From DASPXY01 sp038227745 (GTDB taxonomy: Bacteria; Planctomycetota; Planctomycetia; Gemmatales; Gemmataceae): 16,351 nt of DNA. Below the pieces are notes generated by a model. That model was not told where the DNA came from. It saw only the letters and a list, made by a program, of their open reading frames with translations, and ran no database searches. The DNA is taken from NCBI GenBank assembly GCA_038227745.1, contig JBBRPS010000129.1:1-16351 (forward strand). Direction: 5' to 3'. Below, one piece after another: positions 1 through 5,581 of the stretch (positions within the stretch are counted from its first letter, which is position 1; the number at the start of each line of letters is the position of its first letter). A program made the position numbers and the translations under genes.

Positions 1-391
1 CGCGAACGCGAACCCTTCACGACGAGCACCTCCAAAAGCCGTGACGTTGCCCCACCCGCAACGCCTTGGGAAACGCTGCCGCGCGCCTCCCCTTCTCCAA
101 ACAGCCGTTCCAAGTCGAGACGTGTTCTCCGAATGCGTACGTGGGGCGGGGGTGCCGGTCGAGCCGTCCCTGCCGTAACTGACGAAAATGCGGACAACTT
201 GCTGTACTCGCGCCGCGCAACTGCCGATACAAGGACAAGACGACAGTGCGCCCCAGGCCGCCTTGACGGTGTCGGCCGCCTGTTCTATGAGGCGGCCTCC
301 ACTACCCATCTTCAGGGAAAAAACGGACCGGCGCGAGTCTCCTGGCCCGTGGCAGGGTTCAACCGAAAGGGGGAGCGCCTCTTGCCCCTCA
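1..391. other. Region without a convincing gene
   Basis: No open frame here looks like a real protein: the short frames on both strands lack a ribosome-binding site and recognisable composition. Two small structures are visible. One is an 8-bp inverted repeat with an 8-nt loop at 274-297 (GGCCGCCT / AGGCGGCC). The other is a 12-bp direct repeat, GGGGGAGCGCCT, at 369-380 and again at 432-443, on either side of the candidate promoter of the next gene. The region may hold the end of an upstream transcription unit or regulatory sequence for the BON protein, but nothing decides this. Confidence 0.5.
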
Positions 392-420
392 TTGCAACCG
401 CAGCTCAATGTGTCAATAAT
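392..420 (+). promoter_or_regulatory. Candidate sigma-70-type promoter for the BON protein
   Basis: TTGCAA at 392-397 and AATAAT at 415-420 are separated by exactly 17 bp. The -10 box matches the consensus at 5 of 6 positions and the -35 box at 4 of 6. A transcript would start near 427 and leave a leader of about 55 nt before the ATG at 482. The AT-rich hexamer stands out in otherwise GC-rich DNA. This is pattern matching only, since planctomycete promoter rules are poorly known. Confidence 0.45.
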
Positions 421-481
421 GAGATGGGACAGGGGGAGCGCCTGCCCCGGCGATCTGTGTGAAACGGCGAGGGTCGAGCTT

Positions 482-1321
482 ATGAAACGTCACCAGGCCC
501 GCTGGCTGCCGAAGACGCTTGTCCTCGGCTTCGCGGTGCTGCTCGGCGGCAGTCCCGTCGCGGCGCAGACCAAAACCGGCACCGGCGGAGGCAGCCCCAG
601 TAGCGGCCTTGGCAGCACTGCCAACACAGGGGGTGGCCCGAGCGGCGGGACGCCGCTGTCCCTGAGCGGTACGGGCCGCACGGGGACGGGCAGCAGCACG
701 ACGGCCCCCTCGCCGACCACGCAAAACCCGTACAGTACCTTCTATAGCAGCCCCCTGGCGCCCGGCCTCGGCACCTACCGGACGATCTCCTCGGGCAACT
801 TCGCCAGCAGCTCCAGCACGGGCGGCAGCACCACCGGCAGCACGGGCGGCGGGGGCGGCGGCAAGGGTGCCACCACCGGGACGGGATTCAGCACCACGTT
901 CAACTCCGGCAGTGGCCTGATCGAAACGGTCAAGTCGAACTCCCTGTCCCAACCGCTCTTCGCGGTCACGACGACGACCACCACCACCTCGCTCGGCTCG
1001 ACGAACCCCGCGTCCGGGTTCTCGACCTACGGCACTCCCCGCGCCCCCGCGTATGTCACCGCCATCGGCTTCGACGCGCCCCGGACGCTCGTTGACCAGT
1101 CGGCCCTGCAGACGGAACTGCAGCAGCTCTTGCAGCGGTCCGACTCGCTCAAGGGCCGGGCGGTGGAGGTGCTCGTGCAGGGCTCGACCGTCACCCTCCG
1201 CGGCACGCTGCCGAGCGAACGGCAGCGGCGCGTCGCCGAGGGCATGGTCCGCCTCACGCCCGGCGTGCGCGAAGTGCGCAACGAGATCCAGGTGCCGCCC
1301 GAGGCGCTGCCGCCGCAGTAG
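482..1321 (+). CDS. Secreted low-complexity protein with a C-terminal BON domain
   Basis: Predicted 279-residue exported protein. Residues 1-28 form a classical Sec signal peptide: basic start MKRHQARW, hydrophobic core LVLGFAVLL, likely cleavage after VAA. Residues 29 to about 200 are a disordered Gly/Ser/Thr-rich stretch with poly-Gly and poly-Thr runs. Residues about 205-273 resemble a BON domain (alpha/beta fold, with the pattern VEVLVQGSTVTLRGTLPS, then a helix, then VREVRNEIQV). BON domains are found in periplasmic proteins such as OsmY and are thought to bind phospholipid or other envelope surfaces. The frame stays open upstream to 188, but that extension has no signal-peptide character, so the ATG at 482 was chosen; only a weak GAGGG lies ahead of it. 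The gene stands alone, with a promoter candidate upstream and a terminator hairpin downstream. An envelope or cell-surface role is inferred; the exact function is unknown. Confidence 0.8.
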   Translation: MKRHQARWLPKTLVLGFAVLLGGSPVAAQTKTGTGGGSPSSGLGSTANTGGGPSGGTPLSLSGTGRTGTGSSTTAPSPTTQNPYSTFYSSPLAPGLGTYRTISSGNFASSSSTGGSTTGSTGGGGGGKGATTGTGFSTTFNSGSGLIETVKSNSLSQPLFAVTTTTTTTSLGSTNPASGFSTYGTPRAPAYVTAIGFDAPRTLVDQSALQTELQQLLQRSDSLKGRAVEVLVQGSTVTLRGTLPSERQRRVAEGMVRLTPGVREVRNEIQVPPEALPPQ

Positions 1322-1351
1322 CCAGGAGACCGGCAGGACAGTGGTGTACTG

Positions 1352-1397
1352 AAGCCCACGGGCGGCCGCCCGTGGGCTTTGCTGCTTTTCCCCCTCT
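1352..1397 (+). terminator. Palindromic intrinsic terminator after the BON gene
   Basis: Positions 1352-1379 form a perfect 28-bp palindrome (arms AAGCCCACGGGCGG and its complement), followed by an interrupted T/C-rich tract with TTTT at about 1386-1389. It starts 30 bp after the stop codon of the BON gene. The stem is very strong and the U-tract imperfect, so termination is likely but not certain. The GTG at 1372 lies inside this stem, which argues against it as the start of the next gene. Confidence 0.7.
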
Positions 1398-1400
1398 TTC

Positions 1401-1416
1401 AGGAGGCCCGGCTATC
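1401..1416 (+). promoter_or_regulatory. Perfect Shine-Dalgarno followed by an AUC start codon
   Basis: AGGAGG at 1401-1406 is followed by a 7-nt spacer and then ATC at 1414-1416, exactly where RarA homology begins (IDLFDNLREANL; family members usually begin MDLFD or MSLFD). No ATG, GTG or TTG suits this ribosome-binding site. Either AUC is the initiation codon, as the near-cognate AUU is in infC, or an ATG has changed to ATC by mutation or sequencing error. Confidence 0.65.
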
Positions 1417-2871
1417 GACCTCTTCGACAACCTGCGCGAAGCGAACCTGCGCAAGGCGCAGCCGCTGGCGGCGCGGATGCGGCCGCGCACCCTCGACGAG
1501 TTCGTCGGCCAGGAACACTTCCGCGGCCCCGGCAGGCTGCTGCGCCGCCTCCTGCAGGCCGACCGCCTCGGCTCGGTGATCTTCTACGGCCCGCCCGGCA
1601 CCGGCAAGACCGCCCTGGCTCACGTCATCGCCCAGCACACGCGCTGCGCGTTCCGCCAGCTCAACGCCGTCGCCGCCGGCATCAAGGAGGTGCGCGACCT
1701 GCTCAAGGAAGCCCGCGATGAGCTGGAGGCAGGCGGCCGGCGCACCATCCTGTTCGTGGACGAACTGCACCGCTTCAACCGCGCCCAGCAGGACGTGCTG
1801 CTGCCCGACGTCGAGGAGGGCCGCGTCATCCTGATCGGCGCCACGACGCAGAACCCGTTCTTCGCGATCAACTCGCCCCTCCTCAGCCGCAGTCAGATCT
1901 TCACCTTCGAGCCGCTGACGCGCGCGGAGATCAAGGCGCTGCTGCTGCGGGCGCTGGCGGACAGGGGGCGCGGCCTGGGCGGCGTCGAGGTGCGCGTCAC
2001 CGACGAGGCGCTCGACTTCCTCGCCGAGGTCAGCGACGGCGACGCCCGGCGGGCGCTGGGGGCGCTCGAGGTCGGCGTGCTGTCGGCGGAGAAGCCCCCG
2101 GTCGAGTATACGCTGGAGGTGGCGCGCGACTCGATCCAGCGCAAGGCGCTCGATTACGACGCGACCGGCGACGCCCATTACGACGTGGCCAGCGCGTTCA
2201 TCAAGTCGATGCGCGGCAGCGACCCCGACGCGGCGATCTACTGGCTGGCGCGGATGCTGGAGGCGGGCGAGGACCCGCGCTTCATCGCGCGGCGGGTCAT
2301 CATCTGTGCGTCGGAGGACGTGGGCAACGCCGACCCGTGGGCGCTGCTGGTGGCCGTGGCGGCGCTGCAGTCGGCGGAGTTCGTCGGCCTGCCGGAGTGC
2401 CAGCTGCCGCTGGCGCAGGCAGTGACGTACGTCGCGACGGCGCCGAAGTCGAACGCCGCGACGGTGGCGATCGGCAAGGCGCGCGCGGGCGTGCGCAGCG
2501 GCCGGACGCTGCCGGTGCCGGAGCATTTGCGCGATTCACACTACCGTGGGGCGGAGCAGCTCGGCCGCGGCGCCGGCTACGAGTACGCTCACGACCACGC
2601 GGGCGGCTGGGTCGATCAGGCGTACCTCCCGGAGGAGCGGCGCTATTACGAGCCGGTGGACCGCGGCTACGAGGCGGAGATCCGCAAGCGCATGGAAGCC
2701 CTGCGTGTGCTGTCGAGCCGGGGACATCAGCCCCCGGTGCAACCGGCCCCTCCTCCGGGGGCTGACGCCCCCGCTTCGCCCGGAAGGGGCGAAGCGGAAG
2801 GGCAAGCGGTGGAAAGACGCGTGACAGCGGTGTGTCACTGCAGCGACACCGTGCCGGTCGCCTCGTCGTAG
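1414..2871 (+). CDS. rarA: Replication-associated recombination protein A (RarA/MgsA), AAA+ ATPase
   Basis: RarA/MgsA is a clamp-loader-like AAA+ ATPase that acts at stalled replication forks in the cytoplasm. From the AUC start the protein has 485 residues. Visible motifs are Walker A GPPGTGKT (59-66), Walker B ILFVDELHRF (112-121), sensor 1 GATTQNP (142-148), a putative arginine finger in LLSRSQ (R159) and sensor 2 GDARRAL (209-215). The C-terminal tetramerisation region follows, with the family-typical EDVGNADPWAL (301-311) and PKSNAA (344-349). Homology fades after RKRMEALRVL (about 425-433). The last 50 or so residues are Pro/Gly/Arg-rich and encoded by palindromic repeats, so the natural stop was probably lost. 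The frame ends 37 bp inside the convergent ABC ATPase gene. An in-frame GTG at 1372 would add 14 residues but lies inside the preceding terminator and has no ribosome-binding site. Identification is secure; the exact start is not. Confidence 0.93.
   Translation: MDLFDNLREANLRKAQPLAARMRPRTLDEFVGQEHFRGPGRLLRRLLQADRLGSVIFYGPPGTGKTALAHVIAQHTRCAFRQLNAVAAGIKEVRDLLKEARDELEAGGRRTILFVDELHRFNRAQQDVLLPDVEEGRVILIGATTQNPFFAINSPLLSRSQIFTFEPLTRAEIKALLLRALADRGRGLGGVEVRVTDEALDFLAEVSDGDARRALGALEVGVLSAEKPPVEYTLEVARDSIQRKALDYDATGDAHYDVASAFIKSMRGSDPDAAIYWLARMLEAGEDPRFIARRVIICASEDVGNADPWALLVAVAALQSAEFVGLPECQLPLAQAVTYVATAPKSNAATVAIGKARAGVRSGRTLPVPEHLRDSHYRGAEQLGRGAGYEYAHDHAGGWVDQAYLPEERRYYEPVDRGYEAEIRKRMEALRVLSSRGHQPPVQPAPPPGADAPASPGRGEAEGQAVERRVTAVCHCSDTVPVASS
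2728..2797. repeat. Pair of palindromic repeats inside the 3' end of rarA
   Basis: Two adjacent inverted repeats lie here. CAGCCCCCGG (2728-2737) pairs with CCGGGGGCTG (2755-2764). CCGCTTCGCCC (2771-2781) pairs with GGGCGAAGCGG (2787-2797) around a 5-nt loop. A smaller nested palindrome, GGGGGCTGACGCCCCC, covers 2757-2772. Such elements normally sit between genes. Here they are translated as the aberrant RarA tail and may still act as a bidirectional terminator between the two convergent genes. Confidence 0.7.
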
Positions 2872-4136
2872 GCGAACAGGTTGCCGAACCGCGCCCAGCG
2901 GATGAACGTCTGGAACACCTTCTCGTAATTCTCCTGCGGCAGGTGGATGACGATGCTCTCCTTGATGAAGGCGTCCTCGACCGCGTGCCGCGGCTCGCGC
3001 CGCAGCGCCTCGTAGACGTCGTGGAACAGCCGCAGCTTGAGGAGCTGCTCGCGCCAGATCGCCTTGCGCCCCTCCTGGTTCGCCTGCAGGAAGCGCTTGC
3101 CGACCGCGTCCAGCACCACCAGCCGCTTGGGCGTATCGACGAAGTCGAGCATCTCGGCGGCCTCTGCGACGTTGACCACCTCGTCGAAACGGCGGCGCGT
3201 CTCGGCGGCGATGCGGAAGATGTCCTCCTTGCCGCCGCGCGCGTCGAGATACTCCAGCAGGCCGACGACCTCGCTGGCCCGGGCCGCCGGCAGCGGCTCG
3301 ATGCTGGGCGGCCCGGGCGGTGCGGCGGCCGGCGCGTCCGGCAGTTCGGCGCCGGTGATAATGTCGTGCAGGCGATCCACCAGGGCCAGGAACTCCGGCA
3401 AGCGGTAATCGCGCGGCCGGGGGAGACGGTTGTCCACAACTGTCAGGATGCGGCCGGGGTTGGCGGACAGGATCACGATCCGGTCCGCCATGTACACCAC
3501 CTCCTTGATGTCGTGGCTGACCATCACGATCGATGACGGCTTGCCGTGGCCGGCGCCCCACAGGTCCACGACCTCGGCCCGCAGGCTCTCCGCGGTCAGC
3601 GCGTCCACCTGGCTGAACGGCTCGTCCATGAAGAGAATCTCGGGGCCGACGGCCAGCGCCCGCGCCATGCCGACGCGCTGCTTCATGCCGCCCGACAGCT
3701 CGCGCGGGTACGCCTCCTCGAAGCCGGCCAGGCCGATCATGCGGACGACGCGCTCGGTGCGTGCCCTGACCTCGGCAGTGGGGAAGGCCGCCGCCTCCAG
3801 CACCACCTCGACGTTCCGCGCCACCGTGAACCAGGGGTAGAGGGCGAAGCTCTGGAAGACGATGGCGGCGCCCGGACTCAGGCCGCGCAGCGGCTGACCG
3901 TGGTAGAGGACCTCCCCCCGGGTGGGCGGGATCAGCCCGGCGAGCAGGCGCACGATCGTGGACTTGCCGCAACCCGACGGCCCGAGCAGCGCGACGATCT
4001 CGTGCGGCCGGATCGCCAGCGTCACGTCCTTGAGGACCTTCAGGAGCTTGCCGTTGGGCAGCGTGAACTCCTGCGACACGCCGCACACCTCGCACAGGGC
4101 GCCGGTCGCCTGCGCCGCCGCGGACGTCGCCTCCAT
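2835..4136 (-). CDS. ABC transporter ATP-binding protein, nitrate/sulfonate/taurine type, with C-terminal AAA-associated domain
   Basis: A 433-residue cytoplasmic ATPase expected to power an inner-membrane importer for an anion such as nitrate, sulfonate, taurine or bicarbonate. The nucleotide-binding domain carries Walker A GPSGCGKST (52-60), Q-loop Q95, signature LSGGMKQRV (147-155), Walker B ILFMDEP (167-173), D-loop SQVD (175-178) and H-loop H208. The family element SANPGRI is at 224-230. A Pro/Ala linker (about 265-285) leads to a helical domain (290-425) typical of the subset with an AAA-associated C-terminus. Those ATPases usually partner with large or duplicated permeases. No intact permease or substrate-binding gene is adjacent. 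A 13-codon permease relic ends 10 bp upstream, so the gene was once downstream in a permease-ATPase operon. The related intact permease lies more than 11 kb away at 15440. A GGGG-type ribosome-binding site precedes the ATG. The substrate cannot be assigned. Confidence 0.9.
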   Translation of the reverse strand: MEATSAAAQATGALCEVCGVSQEFTLPNGKLLKVLKDVTLAIRPHEIVALLGPSGCGKSTIVRLLAGLIPPTRGEVLYHGQPLRGLSPGAAIVFQSFALYPWFTVARNVEVVLEAAAFPTAEVRARTERVVRMIGLAGFEEAYPRELSGGMKQRVGMARALAVGPEILFMDEPFSQVDALTAESLRAEVVDLWGAGHGKPSSIVMVSHDIKEVVYMADRIVILSANPGRILTVVDNRLPRPRDYRLPEFLALVDRLHDIITGAELPDAPAAAPPGPPSIEPLPAARASEVVGLLEYLDARGGKEDIFRIAAETRRRFDEVVNVAEAAEMLDFVDTPKRLVVLDAVGKRFLQANQEGRKAIWREQLLKLRLFHDVYEALRREPRHAVEDAFIKESIVIHLPQENYEKVFQTFIRWARFGNLFAYDEATGTVSLQ

Positions 4137-4146
4137 CGCCCACCCC

Positions 4147-4188
4147 TTACCTGTTCAAAGAAAACCGCTCTTCCGCCGGGCGGTATCG
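4147..4188 (-). pseudogene. Relic of the 3' end of an ABC permease gene
   Basis: Read on the minus strand this segment gives RYRPAEERFSLNR and a TAA stop at 4147-4149. The permease at 15440 ends LYRLAEERFSLSK, and the fragment at 9873 ends LYRLAEERFSLR. Upstream of 4188 the similarity stops abruptly, so only about 13 codons remain. The stop lies 10 nt before the ATG of the ABC ATPase, the spacing expected for two translationally coupled operon genes. The relic is short, but the order, strand and position all fit. Confidence 0.75.
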
Positions 4189-4376
4189 CTTTGGTCTTCT
4201 TACAGGAGCGTGCCGACCGAGTTCAAGGACTCACCCCTCGGAGTCTCCTCGAAAGCCTTGCCGTTGACCTGAACGCTACACCACGATTCACCCCTGGGGA
4301 GAAGGCCAACGAGCCCCAGGCCAGCGGCGAAAAGCTGTCAATCCTGCTCTGTTGAAAACCTTCTCCTGAAGCTTGC
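4189..4376. other. Intergenic sequence with a diverged duplicated segment
   Basis: No gene is convincing here. The 43-bp stretch 4232-4274 matches 9112-9154 at about 34 positions. On the minus strand it reads QVNGKAFEETPRGES and runs in the same frame to a TAA near 4202. The partner reads QVNGKAFGETARDES. It may be the shared relic of a protein end or a dispersed non-coding repeat. Confidence 0.4.
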
Positions 4377-4430
4377 AGGGTGGGCACTGCCCACCGAAAC
4401 ACCTGTCGCGCGGTGGGCAGTGCCCACCCT
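4377..4430. repeat. Perfect 19-bp inverted repeat
   Basis: AGGGTGGGCACTGCCCACC at 4377-4395 is the exact reverse complement of 4412-4430, with a 16-nt loop. Each arm also contains the palindrome GTGGGCACTGCCCAC (one mismatch). It lies between two divergent genes (ABC ATPase on minus, thioredoxin protein on plus), so it is not an obvious terminator for either. It looks like a dispersed intergenic palindromic element. Confidence 0.8.
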
Positions 4431-4545
4431 ACAGGCCGTCCCGCCAGGGTTTTCTGCAGAGCATGTCAATCCAGATTGTGCTTGCCTTCACAACCGCGTA
4501 CTGGTAGTTTGCTTACACTCCACAAATCAAGCGGGAGAAACGATT

Positions 4546-5463
4546 ATGATCACCGTGCTGCTCACTTGCCCGGCGTGCGCCACCCATCTCAAGTTGCGCG
4601 ACGCGCCCGAGACCGGCAAACGCATCCGCTGCCCCAACTGTCGCACCGTCTTCGCCGCGGATGACGCCGCCGCCTCCAGGTCCGCTGCGCCAGAGGCCAC
4701 GAACCCGACCGTTGAGTTCCAGGCGACCGCGCCGGCCACTCTTCCCGTGCCGCCACCGGTCCCCGACAACGAACCCTGGGAAGAGCCGCTCGACCGCCCC
4801 GCGAAGAAGAAGGGCACGAGTTGGCTGAACGTCGCGCTGATGGGCTTCCTGCTGCTGTTTGTCGCCGGCGCGATCGCCTTCATGGTGGCCATGTTAACGA
4901 GGGATGCGTCCCAGCCCCAACCGCCGGGACAAACCGCCAAGAAACCCATGCCTCCCGTCAAGCAGCCTCAGCCGCTGCCGAAGGTCGGGTTGGCCGTCGG
5001 CAACCTGGCCCCGGACATCGACGCCGAGGACGTCCATGGGCGACGCTTCAAGCTGAGCGACTTCCGCGGCAAGGTCGTCTTCCTGGACTTCTGGGGAGAC
5101 TGGTGCCCGTATTGCCGGAAGCTTTACCCCTACAAGCGGGAACTGATGCAGAAGTTGGGCGCCCGGCCCTTCACGGTCGTCGGCGTCAACTGCGAGAGAC
5201 ACAGCAACAAGGACCAGGGCCAACAGGTGATGCAGCGCGAGCAGATCAACTGGGCGACCTGGTGGAGCCCTCTGTCCGAGGGCCGGATCAATAACCGCTG
5301 GCAGATCTCCGGTTTCCCCAATGTCACGATCCTGGACCACCGGGGCGTCATTCGCCGCAGGGGCGTCTATTCCGATCTCAATTCGTGGCCGGAACTGACC
5401 CGGTTCATTGAAGGGCTGCTGGCCGAGCGCGACCGCGACCTGGCCGCTCAGGTCGGCGGCTGA
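4546..5463 (+). CDS. Membrane-anchored thioredoxin-like protein with N-terminal zinc ribbon
   Basis: A 305-residue protein with three parts. Residues 1-36 hold a CPxC...CPxC zinc ribbon (Cys 8, 11, 29, 32; CPAC and CPNC) of the MJ0042-like type. After a Pro/Ala-rich linker, residues 94-117 form one transmembrane helix with KKK (87-89) on its N-terminal side, which puts the zinc ribbon in the cytoplasm and the C-terminus outside the membrane. Residues about 147-298 are a TlpA/AhpC-TSA-like thioredoxin fold with active-site motif WCPYC (Cys 187 and 190) and a cis-Pro region GFPNVTILD. It probably reduces or isomerises disulfides in the periplasm, or delivers reductant to haem proteins or peroxide. 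The ATG at 4546 has GGGAG 8 nt upstream; an in-frame upstream start at 4420 lacks one and overlaps the inverted repeat. The gene converges on kinase 1. Partner and substrate are unknown. Confidence 0.87.
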   Translation: MITVLLTCPACATHLKLRDAPETGKRIRCPNCRTVFAADDAAASRSAAPEATNPTVEFQATAPATLPVPPPVPDNEPWEEPLDRPAKKKGTSWLNVALMGFLLLFVAGAIAFMVAMLTRDASQPQPPGQTAKKPMPPVKQPQPLPKVGLAVGNLAPDIDAEDVHGRRFKLSDFRGKVVFLDFWGDWCPYCRKLYPYKRELMQKLGARPFTVVGVNCERHSNKDQGQQVMQREQINWATWWSPLSEGRINNRWQISGFPNVTILDHRGVIRRRGVYSDLNSWPELTRFIEGLLAERDRDLAAQVGG

Positions 5464-5501
5464 CAAGGCCCGGCGCCGAGTTGGAGAGCAGTTCGCGGTT
5501 G

Positions 5502-5581
5502 AGTAGTCCACTCGCGGAGCGAGTGGACCACCTACGCACTGCGCAAGGGCGATGGTCCGCTGGCTCCGCGAGCGGACTACT
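5502..5581. repeat. Nested inverted repeat between convergent genes
   Basis: The 28-nt arm 5502-5529 pairs with 5554-5581 with three mismatches across a 24-nt spacer. Each arm is itself a hairpin (for example GTCCACTCGC, GGA, GCGAGTGGAC). The right arm ends at the base next to the stop codon of kinase 1 (5582-5584). It lies between two 3' ends, so it may terminate transcription in both directions, although it lacks clear T-tracts. It resembles a dispersed palindromic unit. Confidence 0.8.

Noticed and set aside
17..238. 73-codon minus-strand frame at the left edge
   Set aside because: It has no ribosome-binding site, recognisable domain or plausible composition; GC-rich DNA gives many such frames.
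188..481. Longer N-terminus for the BON protein
   Set aside because: It would bury the signal peptide 98 residues inside the protein and overlap the candidate promoter.
3546..4355. Long plus-strand frames opposite the ABC ATPase and other genes
   Set aside because: They are antisense shadows produced by high third-position GC, and the opposite strand encodes clear families with all motifs.
4489..4545. Promoter for the thioredoxin gene
   Set aside because: Several TTG-type boxes are present, but none pairs with a reasonable -10 at 16-18 bp, so no site was called.
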